Source: Heyndrickxia acidicola
GTDB taxonomy: Bacteria > Bacillota > Bacilli > Bacillales > Bacillaceae_C
DNA length: 64,000 nt
NCBI RefSeq assembly: GCF_001636425.1
Contig: NZ_KV440953.1
Location: forward strand, 4,088,001 to 4,152,000
Direction of reading: 5' to 3'
In this document: in pieces, positions 9,412-21,144 of the stretch
Position numbering within the stretch: the first letter of the stretch is position 1
Layout: each line of letters begins with the position of its first letter
Made by a program: the position numbers and the translations under genes
Notes under the pieces: model-generated
The model's database searches: none
What the model saw: the letters and a program-made list of their open reading frames with translations, nothing else
What the model was told of the DNA's origin: nothing

Positions 9412-11652
9412 ATGGATATGCTTATTTATATAAATGAAGAGAAGCAGCAATTTCATTTAACGAATGGTCAAGTGAGCTATATTTTTCATGTGATGAAAAA
9501 CGGCCAGCTCGGCCATCTTTATTATGGAAAGGCGTTAAGGCACCGGGAGGATTTTTCTCATTTACAGATCTACGATGTGCCGGCTGCGAACAGCTGCCAT
9601 ATATACGAGGAGGATCCTGCCTTTTCACTCGAAACCATCAGGCAGGAATATCCTGCATACGGGACCTCGGACTTTCGGGAGCCGGCCATCAGTATCCGCG
9701 GAAAAAATGGCAGCCGCATTTCCAGCTTCACCTTTGATTCCTACAGAGTTTTAAAGGGAAAACCAAAGCTTGACGGACTTCCTGCCACCTATACGGAAGC
9801 GGAGGAAGAGGCAGAAACCCTGCAAATAATCTTAAAGGATGCACACTTGAACGCAGAGCTTTGCTTAAGCTATACAATTTTCAGGGATATCCCGGCCATT
9901 ACAAGAAATGCTGCCATTACCAATCATGGGACTAAAGCCATCGCTGTCGAAAGATTAATGGCTGCATCCCTTGATTTTCCGGATAAGAACTTTGATTTTT
10001 TACATCTGGCGGGCGCTTGGTCGCGGGAAAGATATATAAAGGAAAGGAAACTGGAAGCAGGGATTCAATCGGTTTCCAGTTTAAGAGGCGCAAGCTCCCA
10101 TCACCACAACCCTTTCATGGCATTAAAAAGGCCGGATGCAACAGAGCATGAAGGGGAAGTGTTTGGATTTAATTTTGTTTATAGCTCAAACTTTCTGGCT
10201 CAGGTTGAGGTGGACCATTATGACACCTCCCGGGTGATGATGGGAATCCATCCATTCGGCTTTGAATGGAAGCTTGGGCAGAATGAGCGTTTTCAATCGC
10301 CTGAGGCCGTAATGGTTTATTCAGATAAAGGTTTAAACGGCATGAGCCATGCGTTTCACAATTTGTACCGTGACCATTTGATCAGAGGGAAGTGGAAAAA
10401 GCAGAACCGCCCCATTTTGATCAACAACTGGGAAGCCACCTATTTTGATTTTAATGAAGAAAAGCTTGTCGAAATCGCCAAGCAGGCGAAAGATCTGGGC
10501 ATTGAACTGTTTGTCCTTGACGATGGCTGGTTTGGAAAACGAAACGATGATACCACATCACTTGGAGATTGGACAGTGGATTTACATAAGCTGCCGAATG
10601 GAATTGAAAGTGTGGCAGAGAAAATAAAGTCGATCGGGTTAAAATTTGGGCTTTGGTTTGAGCCGGAAATGATTTCCCCTATGAGTGAGCTTTTTAAAGA
10701 GCATCCGGACTGGGCTGTAGGTGTGCCGGATAGGCATGCTACACTTGGAAGAAATCAGCTCGTCTTGGATTTTTCAAGATCGGAAATTGTCGAGTATATT
10801 TATGGGAAAATGGAAGACATTATCAAAAAAACAGGACTGTCGTATATAAAATGGGATATGAACCGGAACATTACGGAGGCCTTTTCGTCACATCTGGCTG
10901 CAGATCAGCAGGGGGAATTTTTCCACCGATACATCCTGGGTGTGTATGCTTTGTATGAGCGCTTAACAACCGAGTTTCCTGAGGTGCTGTTTGAATCCTG
11001 CGCGGGCGGGGGCGGACGCTTCGATCCGGGATTGCTTTACTATGCCCCTCAGGCATGGACAAGCGATGATACCGATGCGGTTGAGCGTTTAAAAATCCAA
11101 TACGGAACGTCGCTCGTTTACCCTCTTTACAGCATGGGCTCGCATGTTTCCGCTGTGCCCAATCACCAAACCTTAAGGGTGACCCCGCTCAGGACGAGAG
11201 CGAATACAGCTTACTTTGGCACATTTGGCTATGAGCTGAATCCTCTGGAGCTATCGGATGAAGAAAAATCATCGATTAAGGAGCAGGTAGCCTATTATAA
11301 AGAACATAGAAAGCTGATCCGCACGGGCGATTTTTACCGCCTGTCCAGTCCGTTCGAAAAAAATGAAACGGCGTGGATGGTGGTCAGCAAGGATCATAAA
11401 GAAGCACTGGCAGGCTGGTACAAAGTGCTGGCAGAACCAAGTGTAAAAAAACACCAAACAATGCCTTTAAAGGGGCTTAACCCTTCTGTAGAGTATGAAA
11501 TTGAAGGAATGGAACGCCGGTTTTACGGAGATGAGCTAATGGCAGTCGGCATCCAGCTTCCTGTTGAATTCAATGGTGTAAACAGGCAGCAGGCGGCCCG
11601 CGGCGGAGATTTCCAATCCGAAGTGTTTTATCTTAAGGCTGTTACCGAATAG
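9412..11652 (+). CDS. GH36 alpha-galactosidase
   Basis: Cytoplasmic alpha-galactosidase that removes terminal alpha-galactose from melibiose, raffinose and stachyose. About 746 residues, the length of Geobacillus AgaB-type tetrameric enzymes. The N-terminal beta-supersandwich runs to about residue 330, then the barrel with LFVLDDGWFGKR, nucleophile in YIKWDMNRN (D483 counted from 9409) and acid/base in WTSDDTDAVER (D553); the 70-residue gap between them equals that of AgaB. GGAGG at 9401 is followed by ATGs at 9409, 9412 and 9418; 9412 has the best spacing. It is the last gene of the importer operon, followed by a repeat region without a clear terminator. Confidence 0.94.
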   Translation: MDMLIYINEEKQQFHLTNGQVSYIFHVMKNGQLGHLYYGKALRHREDFSHLQIYDVPAANSCHIYEEDPAFSLETIRQEYPAYGTSDFREPAISIRGKNGSRISSFTFDSYRVLKGKPKLDGLPATYTEAEEEAETLQIILKDAHLNAELCLSYTIFRDIPAITRNAAITNHGTKAIAVERLMAASLDFPDKNFDFLHLAGAWSRERYIKERKLEAGIQSVSSLRGASSHHHNPFMALKRPDATEHEGEVFGFNFVYSSNFLAQVEVDHYDTSRVMMGIHPFGFEWKLGQNERFQSPEAVMVYSDKGLNGMSHAFHNLYRDHLIRGKWKKQNRPILINNWEATYFDFNEEKLVEIAKQAKDLGIELFVLDDGWFGKRNDDTTSLGDWTVDLHKLPNGIESVAEKIKSIGLKFGLWFEPEMISPMSELFKEHPDWAVGVPDRHATLGRNQLVLDFSRSEIVEYIYGKMEDIIKKTGLSYIKWDMNRNITEAFSSHLAADQQGEFFHRYILGVYALYERLTTEFPEVLFESCAGGGGRFDPGLLYYAPQAWTSDDTDAVERLKIQYGTSLVYPLYSMGSHVSAVPNHQTLRVTPLRTRANTAYFGTFGYELNPLELSDEEKSSIKEQVAYYKEHRKLIRTGDFYRLSSPFEKNETAWMVVSKDHKEALAGWYKVLAEPSVKKHQTMPLKGLNPSVEYEIEGMERRFYGDELMAVGIQLPVEFNGVNRQQAARGGDFQSEVFYLKAVTE

Positions 11653-11654
11653 AA

Positions 11655-12235
11655 TGCTTTTGATCCCGGCCCGCGGAAAGCAAATGCAGCAGGAGAAATC
11701 AAAGCGCAGCCAATGGTTCCTGCTAAAGCCCTAATTCGGGATGAAGCGAACCAGCAGGATGATCAGGGCATTATCCATTTTTTTGGATAAAGCCTTAAGG
11801 AGAACTGAAACTATAGTTGATTGAAGCGAAAGGCACGAGACTCCAGCGGGATCAGCGAGTTTGTGGAGACCCCGCAGGAGCGCAGAGACGAGGAGGCTCC
11901 ACAATCGCCCCGCGGAAAGGGAGTGCCTGTAGCACAAATCAACCAGCAGGACGACCAGGGCACTATCAATAACTAAGTTAAAGCTTGAAGTAGAATGAAA
12001 ACCAAAGTTGATTGAAGCGAAAGGTAAGAGACTCCTACGGGAACACGAGTTTGTGGAGAGTATGCAAGAGCGTGCACGAGGCAGCTCAACAACCGTCTAC
12101 AGAAAGCAAGTCTGAAGTGGAGATCAACCAGCAGGGTGACCGGAGCACTTCCCCATAACTCATTAGAGCCTGAAGTAAGGACTGAAACCAAAGTTGATTG
12201 AAGCAGAAAACACTGCCTTCCCCCTGCCAAAGCAG
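11655..12235. repeat. family B element array, about three units
   Basis: The 620-bp gap before the GH42 gene is filled by family B sequence. GTTGATTGAAGC begins units at 11816, 12007 and 12193, spaced 191 and 186 bp. The first is nearly complete (GAGACTCCAGCGGGA, GAGACCCCGCAGGAG, GACGAGGAGGCTCC, GCGGAAAGGGAGTGCC, AAATCAACCAGCAGG), the second decayed, the third only a start. A decayed tail lies at 11670-11770. No gene or promoter is evident in the gap. Confidence 0.8.
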
Positions 12236-12273
12236 CATGAACAACCATAAAATAAAAAGATCAGGTGATAAAT

Positions 12274-14241
12274 ATGTACTTAGGTGTAGATTACTATCCC
12301 GAACACTGGGATCTAGAAATAATGGATCATGATTTAAAAAGAATGAAGGAAATGGGTGTCAACATGGTGCGCATAGGGGAATTTGCCTGGCACCTGATGG
12401 AGAAGCAGGAGGGCGAATTTGATTTCTCCTTCTTTGATGCAGCAATCAGAAAAATAAAAGAATACGGCATCCATATCATGTTCGGAACCCCGACCGCTAC
12501 CTTTCCAGCCTGGCTTGCCAAAAAGTACCCTTCCATTTTCATAGAGGATGAAAATGGACAAAGGCTCAGCTTCGGCGGCAGAAGACAATACTGCTATAAT
12601 TCGGTTGTGTATAATGAGCTGTCCTTACGAATCGTCGAAAAGCTTGTTGAGCATTACCGTGACGAGGAAGCTATTGTTTCCTGGCAGATTGACAATGAGC
12701 TCGGGCACGAAGGCAGCGATTTGTGCCATTGCCCTGATTGCCATAAGGGCTTCCAAGAGTTTCTCGAGGAAAAATACCAATCGATTGACGCACTGAACGA
12801 AACTTGGGGAACCATCTTTTGGGGACAAACCTATAATAGCTTTGAGGAAATCCCTGTTCCAAAAACAACCATTACCGTGCATAATCCAGTCTTATTGCTG
12901 GACTGGGCTCGTTTCCGTTCCTTGTCCTTAAGCCGATATGCGCTTAAACAGATAGAGCTTGTCAGGAAGTTAAAAGGCTCGCATCAAACGGTGACAACGA
13001 ATCTGCCAGGCGGCTTTTTTGGAAAATGGTTTGATCACAATGAATTTTCAAGGGATCTCGATTTTGTATCCTATGACAACTACCCTGTTTGGGGCGGCTT
13101 AAAGGAACCGGTATCCCCTGCACAACTATCCTTGACACTGGATTTTGTCCGCGGGCTGAAAAGGGAAAACTTCTGGATTGTGGAAGAGCTGATGGGAGCG
13201 CAGGGTCATGACATTATCGGGTATCTGCCCCGCCCAAATCAGGCCAAGAACTGGGCTTACCATGCCTTTGCCCATGGCTGCAGCAATATGCTGTTCTTCC
13301 GCTGGAGAGGCATGAATAGAGGGGCTGAACAATATTGCCTGGGCATATTGGATGCGAATGACCGGATTACAAGAAAATACAAAGAAGTACAGGAATTTTT
13401 CCATCATATTCAAAACTATGAGGAGCTGTTCAATTCTCCGCTAAAGGCGGATGTGGCTCTTTTATATGATTTCGATAATATTTGGTCTTGGAGAATCCAG
13501 CGGGAAAATCCGCTGATCCATTTTTCCGAGGAAGCGGTACGGCTGTACGAGCCTTTTTACCGGTTGAATGTCAATATTGATGTGATTCGCCATGATTGGG
13601 ATTTTTCCGGCTATAAGGTCATCGTTGTGCCAATCTTAAAAGTGACAGACCCAGAGCTTGCCAAAAGGCTGGAAGAGTTTACGGAGCAGGGCGGTGTGGT
13701 GATCTTTTCCTATCGTGCAGGAGTGAAAGATAAAAACAATAATCTGCTGCTCGGTGAAATGATTCCGGGTCCGCTTTCCGGCCTGCTTGGTCTGGAGGTG
13801 GAGGAAGCGGAATCCCTGCATGAAGGCCAATCTGCCCCGATTATTTCAAAAGAAGGCCATATGGGGAATGCTTCCATTTGGCGGGATTTAATCCGTCCAA
13901 CCACAGCGGAAGCTCTGTATCGTTATGATGATTCTTTCTACAAAGAGTTTGCAGCCATTACTGTCAATTCCTTTGGAAAAGGCAAAGCCTATTATATTGG
14001 AGCAGGTGTTGAACAGGAGATTCTGCACAGGATGGCAGAAGACATTGCCATGTTAGTCCAGTTGGATACCATGAAAACAAGCCCTGGTGTGGAAGCGGTA
14101 AAAAGACAGACAAAGAATCAGCAGTATCTTGTGGCAGTAAACCATAATGGATACCCTGAATCCTTTGAAGGACATGAGCTTAAACCGTATGAATCCATTT
14201 TCTTTGAGATTGGCAGCGGTCATGTGCTGAAAAAAATATAA
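12274..14241 (+). CDS. GH42 beta-galactosidase
   Basis: Retaining beta-galactosidase of family GH42, 655 residues from ATG 12274, chosen because AGGTGA lies 5 bases upstream and an earlier GTG at 12265 is part of that site. The barrel opens with YYPEHWD; acid/base E142 lies in SWQIDNELGHE and nucleophile E304 in IVEELMGAQG. Four cysteines, C107 and the cluster LCHCPDC (C151, C153, C156), match the zinc site of thermophilic GH42 enzymes. The beta-galactosidase trimerisation domain (flavodoxin-like) follows from about 390 (DVALLYDFDNIWSW). It has no signal peptide. Separated from the GH36 gene by repeats, it may use read-through or an unseen promoter. It ends in a good terminator. Confidence 0.94.
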   Translation: MYLGVDYYPEHWDLEIMDHDLKRMKEMGVNMVRIGEFAWHLMEKQEGEFDFSFFDAAIRKIKEYGIHIMFGTPTATFPAWLAKKYPSIFIEDENGQRLSFGGRRQYCYNSVVYNELSLRIVEKLVEHYRDEEAIVSWQIDNELGHEGSDLCHCPDCHKGFQEFLEEKYQSIDALNETWGTIFWGQTYNSFEEIPVPKTTITVHNPVLLLDWARFRSLSLSRYALKQIELVRKLKGSHQTVTTNLPGGFFGKWFDHNEFSRDLDFVSYDNYPVWGGLKEPVSPAQLSLTLDFVRGLKRENFWIVEELMGAQGHDIIGYLPRPNQAKNWAYHAFAHGCSNMLFFRWRGMNRGAEQYCLGILDANDRITRKYKEVQEFFHHIQNYEELFNSPLKADVALLYDFDNIWSWRIQRENPLIHFSEEAVRLYEPFYRLNVNIDVIRHDWDFSGYKVIVVPILKVTDPELAKRLEEFTEQGGVVIFSYRAGVKDKNNNLLLGEMIPGPLSGLLGLEVEEAESLHEGQSAPIISKEGHMGNASIWRDLIRPTTAEALYRYDDSFYKEFAAITVNSFGKGKAYYIGAGVEQEILHRMAEDIAMLVQLDTMKTSPGVEAVKRQTKNQQYLVAVNHNGYPESFEGHELKPYESIFFEIGSGHVLKKI

Positions 14242-14251
14242 ATATGCTAGA

Positions 14252-14290
14252 AGAGGAAGGGAAGAAAGCGATCCTTTCCTCTCCCTTTTT
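14252..14290 (+). terminator. rho-independent terminator after GH42 gene
   Basis: AGAGGAAGGGA (14252-14262) pairs with TCCTTTCCTCT (14272-14282) with one mismatch, followed by CCCTTTTT. It closes the galactosidase operon before the galK promoter. Confidence 0.75.
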
Positions 14291-14400
14291 AAAGCTTTCA
14301 TTTCTTTCATTACAATGAATGGGTATTTGGACGTGAAAACAGCGTTCCGAAAGACCTGTACATTCCCCTTTAGAATACCTCGCTTTTTCTTGAACTAAAA

Positions 14401-14473
14401 ATTAGTAAAATTATTAGTAAAATCATTGACCTTTTTTACTTCCAATAATACAATAATGTTGTAAACGCTTTAT
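14401..14473 (+). promoter_or_regulatory. galK operon promoter with CRE/LacI-type operator
   Basis: TTGACC (14426-14431), 17 bp, then TACAAT (14449-14454), a near-consensus sigma-A promoter. TGTAAACGCTTTAT at 14460-14473 starts 6 bp after the -10, the same position and nearly the same sequence as the operator at 4539. Two ATTAGTAAAA repeats (14401 and 14413) precede the -35. The promoter lies about 470 bp upstream of the galK start. Confidence 0.75.
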
Positions 14474-14578
14474 TTAACGATTTTTTTCTAAGTCAGTCTT
14501 CGTATAGCTTGTCACTATCCATACAATCAATCATATTAAATCTTTGTGGCACTCTGTACGATATGTACATGTTTTTAT

Positions 14579-14747
14579 ACAGGCTGTTTTCGCATTGATT
14601 GTTGCTTTTCGCAAACGTGTTAAATCCGTAATAAGTGAGGCATCGTGGCATCTTTTCGTCTAATCATTTGTTTTTCAAGACTGATACCTGTGTAACCTAG
14701 ATTCATTTATACAATTAGCAACAAAGTTTATGAAAAGAGCCTTATAC
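14579..14747. mobile_element. family C MITE-like element in the galK leader
   Basis: Left end AGGCTGTTTTCGCATTGATT with GTTGCTTTTCGCAAA, interior GTGGCATCTTTTCGTC, right end GCAACAAAGTTTATGAAAAGAGCCTT. The ends form imperfect inverted repeats of about 26 bp. There is no coding capacity. It lies between the promoter at 14426 and galK, so it would be transcribed in the leader. Apart from it and the promoter, the 14290-14940 gap shows nothing else. Confidence 0.7.
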
Positions 14748-14940
14748 AAAATTAGCAGAAAAGTAATGAAAAACCTTTAACAGAACCTGCGGTAAAAGCG
14801 GGTAATGGAACGAATCAGAGACTAAAACAATGATTTTAAAAGAATGTTAAGACTTTTAGGGCATGGTATATACATACCCAACGTCCTGGCAGCCTTTAAA
14901 CGAATGTAAAGTATTGTTCAGTATAATTGGAGGTATCGCG

Positions 14941-16122
14941 ATGAATATAGAAAAGCTTTCAGCTGCTTTTAAACAGCAATTCAGAGAATCTCCTGACCGA
15001 GTCTTTTTCTCGCCGGGACGCATTAATTTGATCGGAGAGCACACGGACTATAACGGCGGGCACGTTTTTCCTTGTGCCATTACCTATGGCACCTATGCGT
15101 ATGTCCGTCAGCGCGAGGATCAGCTGGTTCGGCTTTACTCACTCAATTTCGAGGATAAAGGAATCATCCAATTTTCTTTAGATGAACTGGAATATGACCG
15201 CGCACATGATTGGGCGAATTATCCAAAAGGGATGATTAAGTTTGTTAAAGAGGCGGGATATTCAGTTTCTGGCGGTTTTGACTGCCTGATTTACGGCAAC
15301 ATTCCGAATGGAGCCGGATTATCCTCTTCCGCCTCTATTGAGCTTTTAACAGGAGTGGTGTTAGAAGGCTTATTTGGATTAGAGGTTCCGCGCGTGGAGC
15401 TGGTGAAAATCGGCCAGCGGGTTGAAAATGAATTTATTGGCGTAAATAGCGGAATCATGGACCAATTTGCAATCGGAATGGGAAAAAAGGATTTCGGAAT
15501 TCTTCTGGATTGCAGTACACTTGAATATGAATATGCGCCAATTCACTTGGAAAATCACCATATTCTTATCATGAACACGAATAAACGCCGTGAGCTTGCG
15601 GATTCAAAGTATAATGAAAGAAGAGCGGAATGCGAGGAAGCACTTAAGCAGCTGCAAACCAAGCTTTCTATTCAATCCTTAGGCGATTTATCAGAAAAAG
15701 AGCTGGAGGAAAATCGGGCGCTCCTTTCAAATAAAACCATTTATAAGCGTGCAAAGCATGCGGTTTCCGAAAATGCCAGGACCATTAAGGCACTGAAAGC
15801 ATTAAAAGCCGGCGATATTGACGTATTTGGCAAGCTCATGAACCAGTCCCATCAATCCTTGAAGGAAGACTATGAAGTCACAGGGAAGGAATTGGATACA
15901 CTTGTTGAGGCTGCCTGGAATCAGGCGGGTGTGCTGGGTGCACGCATGACCGGTGCAGGCTTTGGAGGATGCGCCATTGCGATTGTAGAAAATGAAAAAG
16001 TTGAGGCTTTTATTGCCAATGTAGGAAAAGCCTATAAAGATGCAGTTGGCTATGAGGCTGATTTTTATGTAGCCAGTATCGGCAATGGAGCACATGAAGT
16101 GAAATTGGAGGCGGTATTATGA
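14941..16122 (+). CDS. galK: galactokinase
   Basis: Phosphorylates alpha-D-galactose to galactose-1-phosphate with ATP, the first step of the Leloir pathway, in the cytoplasm. 393 residues, the normal bacterial length. GHMP-kinase motifs are all present: the galactokinase signature [15 protein letters not shown] (about 27-40), the ATP loop [13 protein letters not shown] (120-132) and the C-terminal [17 protein letters not shown] 14941 is preceded by TTGGAGGTATCGCG; an in-frame upstream ATG at 14863 has no ribosome site and would add a non-conserved tail. The stop overlaps galE in ATGA. It is driven by the promoter at 14426. Confidence 0.96.
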   Translation: MNIEKLSAAFKQQFRESPDRVFFSPGRINLIGEHTDYNGGHVFPCAITYGTYAYVRQREDQLVRLYSLNFEDKGIIQFSLDELEYDRAHDWANYPKGMIKFVKEAGYSVSGGFDCLIYGNIPNGAGLSSSASIELLTGVVLEGLFGLEVPRVELVKIGQRVENEFIGVNSGIMDQFAIGMGKKDFGILLDCSTLEYEYAPIHLENHHILIMNTNKRRELADSKYNERRAECEEALKQLQTKLSIQSLGDLSEKELEENRALLSNKTIYKRAKHAVSENARTIKALKALKAGDIDVFGKLMNQSHQSLKEDYEVTGKELDTLVEAAWNQAGVLGARMTGAGFGGCAIAIVENEKVEAFIANVGKAYKDAVGYEADFYVASIGNGAHEVKLEAVL

Positions 16123-17114
16123 GTATTTTAGTATTAGGAGGAGCAGGATACATCGGCTCCCATGCAGTATATCAACTGATTGACCAGCAGTATAAAGTGG
16201 TTGTGATCGATAATTTACAAACAGGCCACCGGGAAGCCATTCATCCTGATGCAGCGTTTTATCAGGGGGATATTAAAGACAGAGACTTTATGCGAAGCGT
16301 TTTCCAAAAAGAAAACATTGAAGCCATCATTCACTTTGCGGCTAATTCCTTAGTAGGCGAGTCGATGATCGAGCCTTTGAAATATTTTGATAACAATGTG
16401 TTTGGAACACAGGTTGTATTAGAAATGATGAAGGAATTCGGCGTGAAGCATATTGTCTTCTCTTCTACCGCTGCAACCTACGGAGAGCCTGAGGTGGTGC
16501 CAATCACAGAAGAAATGCCGACGATGCCGACGAATACGTACGGCGAAACTAAGCTTGCGATGGAAAAAATGATGAAGTGGTGTGAAAAAGCCTACGGTAT
16601 TCAATTCGTTTCCCTTCGTTATTTTAATGTAGCGGGAGCAAGAAGCACAGGTGAAATTGGGGAGGACCATGACCCTGAAACGCATTTAATTCCAGTGGTA
16701 TTGGAAACAGCACTAGGAAAGCGCGAAGCCATAACAATCTTTGGTGAAGACTATGATACAAAAGACGGTACATGTATCCGTGATTACATTCATGTCGAGG
16801 ATTTAATTGCCGCCCATATTCTTGCTCTTAAGTATCTGCAAGCCGGCGGTTCGAGCAATGTCTTCAATCTTGGCAGCAGCCAGGGATTTTCCGTGAAAGA
16901 GATCGTAGAGACAGCAAGAGCGGTAACGGGGAAAGACATTACGGTAAAAATGGGAGAAAGGCGTGCAGGCGACCCGAGCACACTCATTGCTTCTTCTGAA
17001 AAAGCAAAATCTGTATTGGGATGGAACCCGGAAAAAACATCCATTCACCGCATTATTGAGGATGCGTGGAACTGGCATCAGAACCATCCAAATGGCTATA
17101 ACGATAGAGGGTGA
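16119..17114 (+). CDS. galE: UDP-glucose 4-epimerase
   Basis: Interconverts UDP-galactose and UDP-glucose using tightly bound NAD; regenerates UDP-glucose for GalT. 331 residues. Short-chain dehydrogenase fold: nucleotide loop GGAGYIGSH (7-15), the substrate region [16 protein letters not shown], and catalytic YGETK (Y141 and K145). The ATG overlaps the galK stop by four bases and galT begins 6 bases after its stop, so galK-galE-galT is a tight operon. Nothing unusual. Confidence 0.96.
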   Translation: MSILVLGGAGYIGSHAVYQLIDQQYKVVVIDNLQTGHREAIHPDAAFYQGDIKDRDFMRSVFQKENIEAIIHFAANSLVGESMIEPLKYFDNNVFGTQVVLEMMKEFGVKHIVFSSTAATYGEPEVVPITEEMPTMPTNTYGETKLAMEKMMKWCEKAYGIQFVSLRYFNVAGARSTGEIGEDHDPETHLIPVVLETALGKREAITIFGEDYDTKDGTCIRDYIHVEDLIAAHILALKYLQAGGSSNVFNLGSSQGFSVKEIVETARAVTGKDITVKMGERRAGDPSTLIASSEKAKSVLGWNPEKTSIHRIIEDAWNWHQNHPNGYNDRG

Positions 17115-17120
17115 AGGATT

Positions 17121-18611
17121 TTGAGCGTAAACGAAGCCATCCAAGAATTGATCAACCATGCATTGTCAGCTGGATTAATCGAAAAAGAAGACCAGATTTA
17201 TGCAAGAAATCAAATTTTGGCGCTTTTAGAGCTGGAGGAATTTCCGGAAGCAATTGAAGCGGATTTACAGAATGAGGTTCACGAGCTGCTCGATTTTCTG
17301 ACTTCCTATGCAGCAGGCAAGGGCCTCATTGAGGATCTTTTTGATGAAAAAGAAATTCTTTCAAGTAAAATCATGAGCTGCTTTGTGGCGCGTCCTTCCG
17401 TTATCAATCAAGCTTTTTACCAGAAGTATCAGGACAGTCCGGAAACGGCTACCCGTTACTTTTACCAATTGAGCCAGAACAGCCAGTATATTCAAATGCA
17501 CAGGATACGCAAAAATATAGAATATAAGGCACCAACAGAATATGGGGATTTAGATATTACTATTAATCTGTCGAAACCGGAAAAGGATCCGAAGGCCATT
17601 GCCCGTGAAAAGGCAGCTCCAAAAAAGTCCGGATATCCAAAGTGTTTATTATGCATTGAAAACGAAGGCTATGAGGGAAGGATCGGGCACCCGGCCCGTT
17701 CAAGCCACCGGATGATCCGCGTTTATTTACAAGGGCAAAATTGGTATCTTCAATATTCTCCGTATATTTATTACAATGAGCATTGTATTGTACTGTGCGA
17801 ACAGCATACGGATATGAAAATCAGCCCTGACACTTTTTCGAGGCTGCTCTCTTTTGTCAAACAGTTTCCACACTATTTTCTTGGGTCGAATGCGGATCTT
17901 CCGATAGTAGGAGGCTCCATTTTATCGCATGACCATTACCAGGGCGGACACTACGAATTTGCGATGGCGAAAGCAGAGGATGACTGGACTTTTACGATGA
18001 AGAACTATCCGGATATCCACTGTTCTGTTGTGAAATGGCCGATGTCTGTGATTCGGCTGCGAAGTAAAAATCCTGATGAGCTGACAGAAGCTTCCGCAGA
18101 TATTCTGGCAGAGTGGAGAGGCTATTCGGATCCTACGGCAGGGATATTGGCTGAATCTGAAGGAAATCCCCACAATACGATCACACCGATTGCCAGATTT
18201 TCAAACGGACATTTTGAAATGGACCTGGTTCTCCGGAACAACCGGACCAGCGAGGAGCATCCGCTTGGTATTTTTCACCCTCATGCGGATGTCCATCATA
18301 TTAAAAAAGAGAACATCGGGCTGATTGAAGTGATGGGACTGGCGGTCTTGCCTGCACGGCTTAGGGAAGAGCTTGAGGAAGTCCGAAAATTTGTGCTCGA
18401 TGAAGAAAACGACATCAAGGCCTATCATCAGCCATGGGCTGAATCAATAAAGAAAATCTATGAAAACCAGCTGTCTTCTGAAACCGCTGAAGGCATTATC
18501 CGCACGGAAGTAGGAAGAAAGTTTTTAAGAGTCCTTGAGGATGCCGGTGTGTATAAGCGGAATGAAGAAGGGAAGCTTGCGTTTAAACGATTTATCCAGC
18601 AGTTTGCATAA
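17121..18611 (+). CDS. galT: UDP-glucose--hexose-1-phosphate uridylyltransferase, class II
   Basis: Transfers UMP from UDP-glucose to galactose-1-phosphate, giving UDP-galactose and glucose-1-phosphate. 496 residues, the longer class II form typical of Firmicutes. The active-site loop GIFHPHADVHHIKK carries H386-P-H388, and IGLIEVMGLAVLP follows. The start is TTG at 17121 (GAGGGTGA upstream at 17107), giving MSVNEAIQELINHAL, as in B. subtilis-type GalT; no nearby ATG fits. It is last in the galKET operon and followed by a strong terminator. Confidence 0.95.
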   Translation: MSVNEAIQELINHALSAGLIEKEDQIYARNQILALLELEEFPEAIEADLQNEVHELLDFLTSYAAGKGLIEDLFDEKEILSSKIMSCFVARPSVINQAFYQKYQDSPETATRYFYQLSQNSQYIQMHRIRKNIEYKAPTEYGDLDITINLSKPEKDPKAIAREKAAPKKSGYPKCLLCIENEGYEGRIGHPARSSHRMIRVYLQGQNWYLQYSPYIYYNEHCIVLCEQHTDMKISPDTFSRLLSFVKQFPHYFLGSNADLPIVGGSILSHDHYQGGHYEFAMAKAEDDWTFTMKNYPDIHCSVVKWPMSVIRLRSKNPDELTEASADILAEWRGYSDPTAGILAESEGNPHNTITPIARFSNGHFEMDLVLRNNRTSEEHPLGIFHPHADVHHIKKENIGLIEVMGLAVLPARLREELEEVRKFVLDEENDIKAYHQPWAESIKKIYENQLSSETAEGIIRTEVGRKFLRVLEDAGVYKRNEEGKLAFKRFIQQFA

Positions 18612-18619
18612 GGACTTTA

Positions 18620-18657
18620 GAATCCGGAATAGGAGAATGCTTATTCCGGATTTTTTA
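18620..18657 (+). terminator. terminator after galT
   Basis: ATCCGGAATA (18622-18631) pairs with TATTCCGGAT (18642-18651), followed by a T run. Confidence 0.9.
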
Positions 18658-18669
18658 AAGGGTGAGTAA

Positions 18670-18793
18670 AAAAGCTGTTTTCGCATGGGATTGGAGCTCG
18701 TACAAAGGGTTCCACCGTATTTTTGCGGCATTTTTCGTAAACGTTTTACTTCTAACGTCGTGAATGAATGTTTTCGAAAAGTAGCCTTTAACC
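18670..18793. mobile_element. family C MITE-like element, decayed
   Basis: Left end AGCTGTTTTCGCAT at 18671, interior GGCATTTTTCGTAAACG, right end TTTTCGAAAAGTAGCCTT. Shorter and more diverged than the copy at 14579. It lies between the galT terminator and galM, filling most of the gap. Confidence 0.5.
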
Positions 18794-18915
18794 AATACAG
18801 CCTCTGGGCAAATCCAGGTTTCAGCTGCCGGATTTTCATTATGGTTTTATAGCCTGGAATGCTGCTGTATTTCTTTTACATAACAACTATTTAAGGAGAA
18901 GGGAGTTAACGAGCC

Positions 18916-20968
<2,053 letters not shown>

Positions 20969-20976
20969 AACGGCAT

Positions 20977-21014
20977 GGGTCAGACCCCTTTAGTCCCCTA
21001 AAGGGGTCTGACCC
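20977..21014. repeat. family A palindrome, copy 3
   Basis: GGGTCAGACCCCTTTAG and its complement around TCC make a 17-bp-arm hairpin, nine bases after the LacI stop. It differs from other copies in carrying two full GGGTCAGACCC motifs, one per arm. Confidence 0.8.
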
Positions 21015-21144
21015 TCAGTGCATTACAGTGGTAATGTGCTAAAGCGTTTTAAATAAGTGTTGATTATTAAGTCGAAATTTTTCATAATAAGTTTAGTATT
21101 TCATGATAAAATAGGTGACCAACCAACAAGAGGGGGAGTCTCAA

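Noticed and set aside
21030-21050. CRE-like sequence around GCTAAAGCGTTTTA upstream of the phosphoglucomutase gene
   Set aside because: Three mismatches and position far from the start; not strong enough to list.
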